DNA of 64,000 nt from Mycogone perniciosa. Its lineage: Eukaryota > Ascomycota > Sordariomycetes > Hypocreales > Hypocreaceae. A model generated the notes under the pieces. The model saw only the letters and a list, made by a program, of their open reading frames with translations. It ran no database searches and was not told where the DNA came from. Below, piece after piece: positions 33,943-45,039 of this stretch. Where the stretch lies: NCBI GenBank assembly GCA_025331125.1, contig JAOALB010000019.1:62001-126000 (forward strand), in the 5' to 3' direction. A program made the translations under genes and the position numbers. Numbering within the stretch: the first letter of the stretch is position 1; each line of letters begins with the position of its first letter.

Positions 33943-36900
33943 CTCCCCCGCTTCGGGTCAAAATATACGGAGTACCTCGTAAGGAAGACTTACTACGCCG
34001 TACTACTTCGTACTCGTAGGTATTGTGGTAGTAACGCCCTAGTCCCATGGCATCGGCTCAAGCCGTCCATGTGCACCCTTTTCTTGGCTGCTCCTTTTCA
34101 AAGCATTGCCCACGCACCCTATGCTCGATTCGTTTGCGCCACGCTTCCTTTTTTTTTTCTTCCACGCTCATGGCGTTTTCGATGCACAAGCATCCGTCCA
34201 GACCATCGGACCTTGTGTACTATGCACTATCTAGTCAGCAGCATTGGATGATTTGGTGATGCTTGTCAATCAGCGACAGCGGGGACAACGGCAACGAACG
34301 ATGGGCAGCTAGTCAGGTCAGTTCAAACTTCGATCTGGACATCCGACCCGCTCCGTGCCTATCAGACTTTGGAGATTAGTATTTACTTAGTAGTAGTACT
34401 CCATAGTATTCGGTGATTATCATCCGCATCGGTCATCCTCCCCACGCCAAAATCCCTGAAGCCGCGTGTAAGTCGGGGAAAGGAGCCATACGAGTATTAT
34501 CCGCTCCCTCGGACGGAGCACTAGTTTGGTACGCCCGCGAAGCTTGGTCAACCCAATGCAACCCAACCTAAGACATTTCCCCCTCTCGTTTTTGTCCGCT
34601 TTGTTGCGAACCCTGGGTAGTCTGTCTATGCGACCGCCAGTGAATGACACCTCGTCGCATGTTGTGAAACGGATGACCGGCTTGCATAGTACCTACATGC
34701 TGCAAAAGACATGCATGCATGCGACCAAGAAGCTTGGGTCTCGGTGGTGGTGTTGGACAACCTTTTTGTCTTTCGTCTCCTGCCTTTGTTGGTTGGTTGA
34801 TCTTTCAAGCCTTGCCCAAGTATTGGACACCACCTTTGTCAACCTTTGTCAGTCAGAGATGCTTCACACTGTACGACTATTCTGCAAAGTGCAACTTACA
34901 ACACCGCCTTTCGTCATTGCTCTCTATTGATCTTCATCTTCCCCTTTTCATAGATACGTCAAGCCCCACAATATGCTTCACTGCCAAGGTGTTCATCCAG
35001 AGTTGGTCGATCTCGTTGTGTCTTAGGAACTTGTTCCCCACCAAAGACTCAAAAGGATCGTTCACAGATTTGGCAAGGCACTATGTACTATACTGGGGCG
35101 CACTACTTCGCAGGCGAGGTACCTACTACGAAGCGTGTGTACGCAAGTCGGGAACATTCATGCATGCAACACTCCACGCGAGTCCTTTCGACCCTCCTCT
35201 AATATGAAACTGAGGGCCATGAAGCACCCACCGACTTTAAGCGATACACGTGCTCGTACGTATGTGCGAAGTACACATACACAAATACAAAATAAAGTTT
35301 GAATACTTCTTACCGAGTGCGAGCATCGCAAACACCACTCTTTTCGGCGAGTGAGTGGCTTCCATATGGGGTGCGCCCCCCTACTTATTCTGGCAAAAAG
35401 ACGTGGACGCTCCACCACGCTGAACGTTCCTCGGAACTCTATTTAATGAGTTTGGCCACACACTATGCACAACGTGGCTTCATCTGCATGCACGATGAAC
35501 GAATGAGCGGCGTAGCAAATATCTTTTTTGTTGTTGTTCTGTTTAAGAAAATTGAAATGACCTTTTGTCCCTTTACAAAAAGGGCGCGCATCTCCGGTTT
35601 GTGTTGTGTGGTTGGCTGCTTTGTTGGGTTTCGGTGGAGGCTTGCATCAAAATCTACATCACAGGCCGGAACTCCATACCCGCCCAAGCCCGCCTCCGTC
35701 CAATTTGCTTTTCCATTAATAGGAATAACCCAACTGTCCCGAAATATCCGCACTCTTGCCTGTGACTCGCGTGTTCGTCTATCTAAACCATACGGAGTGT
35801 AACCATCCATATTTGGTCATATCGGTCTTTCCGGTGATTATCTAAACAAAAATCCTTTGACTTTCCATCCATCCTTTTGCTTCCCATTGCGATGAAGCTT
35901 TCCCCTTAACGAAACTCTGTCTCAACGGCCATGCTAGTATCAGATCAAACTCGCGAGAATGACGAAAAAAAGACGTTTCGTAAAACAGTAAACCGTTGGA
36001 AATGTTATTTCTGCCCTGCAGAACTGAGCGTTTGGGCCTCGTCATACCGCACCCCGCCATCGTCGGACAACGTTTAAGACATGTGCGTACGGAGTGAGGA
36101 GCACAGAGTTGTGTTAGGTGCACTCCGTACAAAGTATAATACGTGTGCCGAAGGAAACCCAAACAGACACCTAACGAGCCGAGACACAAACAGTAGCAGT
36201 GCCACGAGTAAAACGCTGTTTCAAACTCTGCTATTCTGAGCATGCTTTTTCTTTCTCCCTCCACCGCCCCAACGGGCCATCCATCCGGATTATGTTGCAT
36301 ACCAGACGAGACGAGACACTCACACAAGACAACTTGGACAAGACAACAGTTGCAGGCGTGCAGCTGCCGCCAGCCTTACAATTGTGGCTTGGCCGCGCAA
36401 TTGAATGCAACATGAAGACAAAAGGGAAATGAGTCAAATGCAAAGCTCGCGTGGTCTCGCCTGATGTACTCGTAGCAGTGTGTAAATCCCGGCTCTCTCT
36501 CTGTATTATTATTAAACGACGTCTGTTTCTGGGATGATGGCTGGCTGGCCCATCTGGAGGCGCCTGCTGGCATGCAGCCCCCACTCCATCAGCCCTTTAC
36601 TTTTCCTTGAACCTGCTCTGTGATTCTCAGCCTCTTCTGCAACTGCAAAGTTTCAATTGAATATTGATCTATTTTGGGTGATTTTTTGCGCCCCCAGGTG
36701 AGGAGCAATCCCCCGTGCGATTTCCCCATTAGGTAGGTAATGTATTCGTACATACGCACACGCGCGCGTGTGTGTGGTCTAATAATATGGAAGCGAGATG
36801 TTTCGTTTGGTGGGCTTTTGCAAACCCCCCTCCCAGCCTGTATACTTCGTATGCCCACCCCAAATTCAACGCCTGGCCAGCTGCTCCAATAAACATCTGA

Positions 36901-36980
36901 TATTACACGCTCATAAATCCCTGAAAACCCCGTCAAAGCTGAGTTGGAATATCCTGGTTCGCAGGCCGCCTCCATTCCAT

Positions 36981-38010
36981 CTACCGTGGGGTCCGTTTGC
37001 CAATGTTCCAGCCCCAGGACCTCAGCACCTTGACCACCTTGGGCGTAACAGCCGCAGTGAGAGGTACACGGATGAAGATGAAGCTCTTGTGGATAGCATA
37101 CGCAAGCGCCAACTGGGTCGCCAGACCTGTAGGGCTGTTAGTCTCCCGCAGCCCAATCGCAGCCGCACGCCCAATCCAAAGTCAAACGGGAAGATCAAAG
37201 CTAAAAAGGGGGATGAAGATGCAAAGGTGAGACAGGGAAAAAACGTACTGGCTTCTTCCTTGTGCCGTTGCTGAGCCTCCTCCACACCCCAGCCTACCAT
37301 CTCGACCTTGTCGCCTATCTCGCTATCGCCCAGCTGCTCGTTCTCCGCCTCCTTTAGGGATTGTCTATACTCGCGCCACCATGCCCTCACCGATTCGGGA
37401 ATGAAGCCCGCGACGCTCGTTACGATGAAATGCTCGATCTGGCCTATATTGCGTCATGATCTGTTAGCGCCCGTGCGGCTGAAGCAAAAAAAGGCAAACA
37501 CAAGGGAGGTACGCAATCCCTACCGATCCTATCTGTTCCAACTATTCTCACTAGGAGGAAACAGAAGGGGAAATCCAAAACGCTCAGGGCGAGGTAGACG
37601 CCCACTGCCGACCAGCCGTACTCCCTGGAAAGCTTCTTGAGCCTCTCGCTGAGTGATAGGCTCTTCTTGCCCCCTTCACTGGAGCCGTTGTTGCTTCTCC
37701 ATGCAGAGAATCTGAAGCCTCGCTTTTGCGACCCTCCCAAGAACTTAGCCGGCCCGTACCCCAACCGCGTTGCCGCTCCGGGACGAGGGATGCCCCTTAG
37801 AAGCTCGATTGGGCTTGATCTCCTCCACCATGTGTTCCCACCATATGATCTCGTTACGGGCTGTGAGGTGAATAGCCTTTTCCAGACCGCCCTCAGCGCT
37901 ACGGATTGGATCGTCCGGTTGGGGGCTCCCTTAACGGGCAAAGTCTTCGATTGAAGCGCCGCTCGAAACATTGTGTGGATGGTGGGTGGTTCGCGAAGGC
38001 TCCTCCTCAT
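36981..38010 (-). CDS. FAM210/DUF1279 mitochondrial membrane protein (yeast Nat2-like)
   Basis: Exons 38010-37524, 37443-37249 and 37126-36981 encode 275 aa; a second ATG at 37971 (MFRAALQSKTLPVKG) would give 262 aa and a cleaner targeting peptide. The N-terminal 120 residues are basic and Ser-rich. A helical stretch SLSERLKKLSREYGWSAVGV leads into a membrane segment (YLALSVLDFPFCFLLVRIVG). The last exon gives LATQLALAYAIHKSFIFIRV and PLTAAVTPKVVKVLRSWGW, the DUF1279 signature. FAM210 proteins are mitochondrial membrane proteins linked to mitochondrial translation and heme metabolism in animals; yeast Nat2 carries the same domain. All splice sites are GT-AG and keep frame. Molecular function in fungi is not firmly known. 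Confidence 0.83.
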
Positions 38011-39737
38011 CAGCTGGTACCGAGCTCTGTGAATCTTTATAGAATTCGCGTTCGGGGATTCGTGGCGAGACTTGCGGAATCGGTGGAGTTAAGCGGAGCT
38101 TCGGAGGTCTAACTGCCCGTGTGGCTATCGCGGCTCGACGTGCGCGCCCCAGACGAAAAAAAGATGTAAACAAAACAGGATACTGAATTAGCGCAGAATC
38201 ACCACAACGAGACCTCTCCGTCCTCTCAGCAGATTTCAGTCGATGTTGGGGCCGGTGGGGAGGAGAGGTTCGCTCCGTTTGGGAAATTTTTTTGCTGCTA
38301 GGGCCCGTCCGTGTTTGGCTGTTCCTAGTCGAGGGTCACGATGATGTAAATGCACCAGACCCAATTCCAATTCCGGCAGACAGATCGGAGCTGCAGGGGT
38401 TCCGTTCCGCGCGCTAGGTAGGGCTGTTCGATGTCACGTGGGATTGTTTTTCGACTTCATGTTGAATGAAAGAGTGATGCTTCACGGGGCAACGCGACGA
38501 TATGAGGAAAATCACCAGGTGCTTCCACTTTGTTAACATATATCATCACGTAGCTGTACTTTCTGTGTTTTTATTGAAGGATACACTATCTATTTTGACG
38601 ACATCATGCTTACGTATTGATATAGGAGATGGAAGCTTCATGTTTACAATTTTACGACGACTTGATAGCACCCCCTATGAGGGCGACGTATGACGAGATG
38701 CGTCGATTTCTCACGACAATATATCACATGATATCTGAATTTAGGCAGTCATTTTATTTTCACCGATCTTCTGCAATTGGCATGTGATCAATTGCGTTTG
38801 CTGTCAGCTGGACTGCCCGACATCTTCGATGAAAGCTCTGGGATATGGCTGACTGTGAATCATAGGGAGCTTCGGATTATCAATTCCCACAAGCTGTAGT
38901 CCTTTAAATTTTCCTGAGATGCAGACATGCGTACCTATTCCATTGTAAATGGCTTTCGTACATGGAAAAAGATTATGTCAAGCCCATTTCAGGGGCTACA
39001 TTGCATCTATATCATATGCAGCAGCTAAGAGTCAGCCAAATACTCTCAAACACATATTCCATGGGATTCACATATCCTTTCTCAGTCCTAAAATTCTCTC
39101 TAGGTATCTCTGCCGATAAAGGAGATGTACGGTCAAGTGACCAGTGCATTTCTGCTCCTGCCTGTCACTGAGTCCTAGGTATCTTATCACCCGACACCGC
39201 TCCCTACAGTGATTCACTGCTGACAGTTCTGGTTTCTAGGGGGACCACCCAGACGTCTGAAGTTTTTTCCGCTCCGGCTTTGGCACCTGTCAACTTTCAA
39301 GTACTCTGAAAGTTTTCGTCCTACAACCCTCCCCTAACAAAAGCTCTCCACTGACAAAGTTGCAGCCATCCTCCAGCTCAACACCTCAGTTCGCGCTTTT
39401 GACAGACGCCGAGACCTCACTCGTGGGTTTTCACGGGATATGAAGCTCCGTGGATTCCCCTCGGATCGTTCCAACCACCTTCACGACCCTGGCGGCCGCT
39501 CGTAGGATGCCTTGGAGTTGCCTCGTTCAAGAAACGTCCACTCCTTGATCTATCCATCCACAGTCGTCAAAAGCCCATCCGACCGCTTCGTCGTTTCGGG
39601 ACATATCGCGTCATTAGCTCGATCGTTTCACTCGTTTAACAGTCTCCATTTCACTCGTTTCCATTTCCTTCGAGTCTTTCATTTGTCTGCTCTCATTTGT
39701 TCCCTGCCTTTGTTCTTGTTTTCAGGAATGCTCCAAA
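38011..39737. other. divergent intergenic region, nothing recognised
   Basis: A 1.7 kb shared upstream region of the FAM210-like gene and the 627-aa unknown gene. The part 38490-39130 is AT-richer than its surroundings. A GTCACGTG element lies near 38433. CT-rich leader sequence precedes 39738. No coding signal. Confidence 0.5.
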
Positions 39738-41684
39738 ATGGCATCCACAACGATGACCTACGGAAAGAAGAGAAGTTTTCTCGGTTCTCTGGGCTCGCGA
39801 CGTCGACAAGTGCCTGTCGCAGATCCTACGCCAGAGAAGAACCCAGGTTAGTTTCCTCTTATTTGCACCCGTTTGCTTTGTTGTGAACAAATCACTAACT
39901 CGCGCGCAGAACGACGACGTGCACAATCGGTGAATATCCGCCGCGACACTGTGAATCCAAATCCTTTGGCTATGCACAGTGTCCGACCAACCAGTGTTGA
40001 GGAAATCGCCAGTGCTTTACTCGATGACAGTACCATCATCCGTCATGCAGAAGGGGGAGTGAAACAACCAGATGGGAATCTCCTCGAGTCCCCAATTTCG
40101 ACTCCACCATCCCTCGAAAACTCCAATCACGATGCTTCTACTCCACCACCAAGAGGCACAAAGACAAGTAGAGGTCAAGCCCTTCGATCTGGTGCCCCAA
40201 GGGTCCAGAAGAACACACCAAGGTCTCCCAGTAAGACACCATCTCGAGCCTACATGACCCGAACTAGATCTAGCTCGTCTCCAGCCCCAAAAGAATCAAG
40301 CATGGTGCGTCCGCTTGTGAGCCGTGTGAAGGCATCCTTGGACCGTTCTCAACCTATCATGAGAAACGAAGGTGCCTCTTGCTTGCTCCCTCACAATGTG
40401 ATGGATACCACTCCAAAAGTCCTCCTCCAAAATAAATGGAACGCTCCAGCTCTCCCAAGAGGTGTTGACTCCGATGAAATTCAGGAGAAGGTAAATGCCA
40501 TGCTGGCCGCAACTGATGCCCTGAAGCCACCCACAACCCCGATGAAGAAGTCTTCTGCATCCAAAATGTCCCGCATGGTCCCGTCTGTCCTTGCCAAGGT
40601 ATCAGATGCCTGGGACCGATTACATGTCAAGCCTTCCGATTCAGGATCCAAGCAAACCAAGCTCGGAAAGAAACCCGCACAAGAAAACTCCGGTGGCCCA
40701 GCACTAAAGCCAAGCTCTGCTTCTCGTAGCACCTCCTCGATCAATACCATTGAGATTCGATTGAACGAAGGCCATAACCTTAACAGAAGGAAGGTACAGC
40801 AAATCGTTGGTGGCGGAGTGACTCGAAAGCCAGTTGCCGACGATGGAAAGGCCCTCAGGAATGACCGATCCACTGATGATCCCTTTTCCGGACCTGAGTT
40901 GTTACACAGTCTCAAAGCAGCTGGAGACCAACCGAGTCTTGGAAGCGATATCCAATCTGATGTGAACTCACTGCTGTTTATTAGTCCATTTGAATCCGAG
41001 ATGGGGTTCGAGAACAATCTTGAAGATAGGATCTTGAGTACCTCCCCAATAGGCTCATCCACGCCTCGGATTCGAGTTTACAGAATACCAACTCCAAGCC
41101 TTGATGAGAATGCCAACGAGCAGCATTCCGTCCATTCCAGCCAAATTAACCTAACCAAGGTGACCATCAAGCTGACAGATTATGAATCCCTAGAAGTTCA
41201 GGTTCCCAATGAGACCCCGGATGAAACAGGACACATGAGCCTAGCCCGATCTACCGACCGTCTCAGCACCAGAGCGATCAGAGAAAGACCAAAGATGATC
41301 ATTGTTCCAGAGTACAGAGGAACAAAGAAGCATCCGTCTCCCAGCAAGAAGGATTTGGAAGATCTTCAGATGGCGTTGGAATGGTATGCCGAACTGAAAA
41401 AACGCTGCGGAGAAGACGAATTGGATGAGCTTGCTGCGCAATATGCACCGTCTGTTCCAGTGCTATCCCCACGAGACAAGAACCGGCTGATGACTAGTCG
41501 GCTATCTTCCCAAGATCGCCTCATGCTAAACGTGCCAACTACGCATCACGATGCCCGATCTCCCGCCAAGTCGCGAATGTCACTTCCAAGTGACGACCTG
41601 GGAAATCGCCGCCATCAGATTCGTCTTGGCCCCGCATACCGACCGATGATTTCTCGAGCCGATGAGACTGATGAGTTGCAGTAA
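39738..41684 (+). CDS. Ser/Pro-rich protein of unknown function (627 aa)
   Basis: Exons 39738-39846 and 39910-41684 (63-nt intron with a CACTAAC branch sequence) encode 627 aa. I do not recognise a family. The N-terminus (MASTTMTYGKKRSFLGSLGS, then RRR) is basic. Residues 60-340 are rich in Ser, Pro, Thr and Lys with many S/T-P sites, suggesting a disordered phosphoprotein. A short ordered-looking segment near residues 535-560 (SKKDLEDLQMALEWYAELKK) is predicted helical and acidic, followed by another basic Ser-rich part. No membrane segment or signal peptide. Nuclear or cytoskeletal roles are possible but unsupported. Gene reality is backed by length, frame-keeping intron and codon-like composition. 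Confidence 0.7.
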
Positions 41685-42161
41685 GTCGCTAGTGTGTGAG
41701 GAGTGTGGTGAAGGCATAGCAGTCTATGGCCATTGAGATGTGGAAGGTTTGGAAGCTCAAATGGACAATCTCAACTCAATGATGTTTCCTTCGATACAAT
41801 GATGTTGCCTACGTGTTCTCGGGTTGGAGACACAAGGGATGGTTTATACTAATAGTCTCACGCTCAAATATGGGCGTATCTACAGTTGGCTTTGAAAGAG
41901 TATAATAGACAGGAGGTATAAGGAAATCGTTTCATAAGTTGTTGCTCTCATAAGGCTCATAAGGACCCAGGTAATATATTTATTAATATGTAACGAAACA
42001 CATTCGCGAACTATTCCAACAGCGTCGTAACTCTTATCCAAAGCGTGTATCCTACTTCTTCATGGTATATTCCGCCTCCGTGACTTAAGGGTAGATTATA
42101 CAGAACATACTTCCTCGGTCGTCATAATCGTAAAAGAAATTATGAGATTCGCGAGTATTGT
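41685..42161. other. convergent 3' region
   Basis: A 477-bp tail-to-tail gap. AT-rich, with short frames only; probably the 3' UTRs of the 627-aa and 99-aa protein genes. Confidence 0.5.
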
Positions 42162-42556
42162 TTAGAAAAAGCGGCGACCACGTCGATGTGATCCCCGACC
42201 AGCAGTGCCATGTATATGACGAGTACCAGCGGCCTAAACTAAAGTTAGCTAAACTTCTCTCTTTTTCTCCGTGGCTTCTCATTCAGGGAAAGATGAAAAG
42301 AGGTTTAGTGTAGAGGGGAGTGGCTTGCCTTGACCCCTGAACGGCCAATTAGGCGTCCCCCGAGCCTCGTAAGAGCACCGCCGACCTTATCCCTGAGAGT
42401 CGGCTTGCGTTGTTGTTGAACGGGGGCACGACGGAAGCGACTGAAGATGTTGCCGCGGCGGGGAGTACGGGGAGCACGGGGAGCAACAGGAGCAACAGGA
42501 GCAACGGGGGCAACGGGTGCGTGATGTTGCCTGCGGCGGCGTGTTGTGAAGGGCAT
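42162..42556 (-). CDS. small basic fungal protein with GC-AG intron
   Basis: Exons 42556-42329 and 42233-42162 encode 99 aa. Exon 1 starts MPFTTRRRRQHHAPV, runs through four APV repeats, then RAPVQQQRKPTLRDKVGGAL and TRLGGRLIGRSGVK. Reading straight on gives an unrelated tail; using the donor AAG|GCAAGC with acceptor TTTAG|GCC gives AAGTRHIHGTAGRGSHRR and a short end. From memory this resembles small filamentous-fungal proteins with the pattern KPTLxDKxxGAxTRLxGxLxxRxGxKAAGTRRMxGTDGRGSHRR, which supports the GC-AG junction. Arg/Gly-rich, no membrane segment. Function unknown; RNA or DNA contact is possible from charge alone. Confidence 0.72.
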
Positions 42557-43522
42557 TTTGAATGGTTGTTTGTGGAAGAAGTTGGTTCGTTGGGAGGATT
42601 ATTTGTTGGTGATGTGGGTTTTTGTATGTTTGTAACTTGCGAGGTTGTATGATGAAGACTTGGTATAATAAATAAAGGAGTTTATAGTTGAGATGGCAAA
42701 AGAGAGGGAGTCGGGATTATATAGCGCTGGGGATATCTCGCACGAGGACGTATTCAGATGATCAAGACATCATGCTCATCAGGGTGAATCAAGGTACTTG
42801 GATCCAGACGGCGTGAATAACGCTGGTGATGACATAGTCTCGCTCATTCTCGTATATATATAGCCGACACTGATATAAATTAAATACTCGTCATTTCGCG
42901 CCGATCATGGCCTACTCTTTCGTAATGTTCATTTAGTGGCTTTCTTGTTTGGTTGACAGGAAAGTTGGTTGGGAGAATAGGTGGGAGGAACTCTGTGGCT
43001 GGAAACGTCATTTTCGTGGACTGGAGATGTCGTGATTGGAGGATGACGAGGAGGCCGTTGAGGGTGGTGTGGCGGTTGGGTGGCTGGAGAGGTGGGTTAT
43101 GATGTGATGTCATGGGGTATCCTGGGGTGGAGCTTAACGAGAAGGACCCTTGTAGAAGAAATATGGGTTGTAGACGCTGAGGGATGTTTATGCTGATGAT
43201 ATGACGAATGCTGATGCCTTGATCTTGGCCAGATCGAGATCCCTCAACTCAGGGCAGAGAGGGAGGATGCAAGGCTGGTTTCACTAAAGACAAGACACAT
43301 CCCACCTAATTCGGCATCCTGGATCTATGGATCTATTATATCCTTCAGTCAGAGACGCTCAAATCAAGTCGTTCATTTTAGGACATGTTGGGTGTCCTAT
43401 CCCACCTTTTCTTTCGAAAGCCCAATCTCAGACGACCAGGGCAGTCTATAGCTCTATGGTATCATAAAATAGACGTATCGTGAAGAAACACAACGACAGA
43501 AACTACAGGACCCGATCATGTT
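42557..43522. other. intergenic, nothing recognised
   Basis: A 966-bp gap between two minus-strand genes. It should contain the promoter of the 99-aa gene and the phosphatase 3' UTR. A 77-codon frame at 42880-43113 is low-complexity and not supported. Confidence 0.5.
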
Positions 43523-44428
43523 TCATGACGAACGAATGTTCTTCTTCACAGTAGCGAGGTCCTCCTCCGAAAGCCCCAACTCCTGGGTGACATAGCCGTC
43601 CCAGCCACCGAAACGCTCCTGAAGGCCCTCGAGGAAAGCCGTCCAGTATTGCGGCCGCAGGTCAACAAGGTTGTAGAAGCCCGGCGTCTCGGGGTCGGTG
43701 GTACCGACACTAGCTAGGGCAAATTGAATTAGCTTGTCTCGTGCGGCCTCAGTGCCGACGCGGGAGAGCATGTAATCGCGGACGGCGTCGTCGGAGGGTG
43801 TTCCGGCTAGGTGGTGGAGAAGGCCGGCGAGGACACCAGTACGGTCGCGGCCGGCTGAGTTTGACCAAGAGTTAGGATCTCTTCTGTCAACTATGGTGAT
43901 GAGCTGTGGGGGATCCTTACCTGTGCAGTGGAACAGGAATGGCTCTGCGGGGTTGTCTCTGATATGCTCCAGAACAGCACGATATGTCGGGGCATAGGTC
44001 AAAGCAACGCTCATATACTGCTGCCTCCACGCCTCACTCCCATCTCCCTTGGCAAAATCCTCCAGGACCGGCGTCGGATACTTCGCCTGGCCGTCAAGCC
44101 AGACGTTCTCGACACCGGGGATCACAGGGTCAGGCGCATGCTCGCGCTCGAGGGACTTGCGCAGATCGAAGATGCGACGGACGTTGGCGCCAAGCCAGGC
44201 GACCGAGTCCGGGTCTTGGGCGGCGTATTCGAGGGTGCCACAGCGGAAGATGCGTCCTGTGGGGATGTTGCTCCCGGGAACGGCGCCTATGTCGCGGGCG
44301 TTGATGAGTGCCTTTGAGGGGATGAAGGGCGGGGCTGTGAGGATGGGGAGAATCTTGTCGAGGGGGATGGGGTGGCGGACGTCAGTCCGGAGAAGAGCGT
44401 CGAGTTCGGAGGTTGAAGATGAAGACAT
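43523..44428 (-). CDS. tyrosine-phosphatase-like protein (Y_phosphatase3 type)
   Basis: Exons 44428-43921 and 43854-43523 (66-nt intron) encode 279 aa. Splicing joins FLFHCT to AGRDRTGVLAGL, giving the intact CX5R signature HCTAGRDRTG with Cys168 and Arg174; unspliced, the motif is broken. The upstream segment (NARDIGAVPG, GRIFRCGTLEYA, RRIFDLRKSLE) matches the bacterial/fungal protein tyrosine/serine phosphatase family that includes LipA/MptpB-like enzymes and fungal relatives. Substrate could be a phosphoprotein or phosphoinositide; the sequence does not decide. No signal peptide or membrane segment, so cytosolic. Divergent from the amidohydrolase gene with 611 bp between starts. Confidence 0.88.
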   Translation of the reverse strand: MSSSSTSELDALLRTDVRHPIPLDKILPILTAPPFIPSKALINARDIGAVPGSNIPTGRIFRCGTLEYAAQDPDSVAWLGANVRRIFDLRKSLEREHAPDPVIPGVENVWLDGQAKYPTPVLEDFAKGDGSEAWRQQYMSVALTYAPTYRAVLEHIRDNPAEPFLFHCTGKDPPQLITIVDRRDPNSWSNSAGRDRTGVLAGLLHHLAGTPSDDAVRDYMLSRVGTEAARDKLIQFALASVGTTDPETPGFYNLVDLRPQYWTAFLEGLQERFGGWDGYVTQELGLSEEDLATVKKNIRSS

Positions 44429-45039
44429 GTTGGGAGGGGGGGTGGTATTGGCAGCAGATATAGCAATGAATACTGGTGATGTTGGTGATGTTAGTATATT
44501 GGTTGGAGATGGCGGGTCCTCGGTTTATATATGCATACGATAGATAATATGCCGCGGCAATACGTGGGGTCCTATTCACTGTCATGATGATCTACAAAAT
44601 CGTCTCGTGTGATACAGCGAGTGAGCTGTTTCAAACATTGCCATTATTTAAAATAGATAATAGCACCGCTATTCAGAAACGCCAAACAATATGCAAACCC
44701 GTGCAACCCGACTTGCAAGGCGAGATCTCGGGAAGCACAGCATTGCCCCTCTTTGGTGGGATGTTTGGCGCCAATTGAGGTTTGACAGCTCCCCCTGGTG
44801 CCCGCCTAGACGGGCACTAACTGGAGCATGCAGAGGGCCTAAAGCTTCTGGAAAAGGTGTCACTTCTAATACTCGTAATTAGCAACAGAATCGGGTTTCT
44901 GGACTTCCAAGGCGCGCCCTGTACTAATTCCGAAGTCGGTCAGCCCGACTCAACCCTGACCCTAGGTCCAACTACAAGCGATCAACTCAACCTTTCACAA
45001 TGTATTGAAATTATAAACCATATATCGTCTTGTTTGTCA
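44429..45039. other. divergent intergenic region, phosphatase / amidohydrolase
   Basis: A 611-bp region between two divergent genes. No exact TACGGAGTA copy and no coding signal. It is presumably a shared or back-to-back promoter. Confidence 0.5.

Larger units (their letters stand above)
30586..36980. other. 6.4 kb gene desert
   Basis: No frame here has a recognisable protein; the longest candidates (34719-35207, 35299-35802) lack any family pattern. The stretch holds six exact TACGGAGTA/TACTCCGTA copies (31807, 31814, 32184, 32224, 33819, 33966), further TACTTCGTA/TACGAAGTA variants, a perfect inverted repeat at 33924-33942, and GAGACGGC-type short tandem units around 32980-33004. The part next to 30585 should contain a long promoter and leader for the small conserved gene. 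No tRNA-like A/B box pair was seen. Confidence 0.55.

Noticed and set aside
34719..35207. 162-codon open frame, plus strand, in the gene desert
   Set aside because: Opens at a non-conserved position with biased, low-information residues and no family motif.
35299..35802. 167-codon open frame, plus strand, in the gene desert
   Set aside because: No protein-like pattern, no intron/exon context, contains desert repeats; length is within chance for this composition.
42880..43113. 77-codon minus-strand frame near 43 kb
   Set aside because: Low-complexity, no homology pattern, no supporting splice structure.
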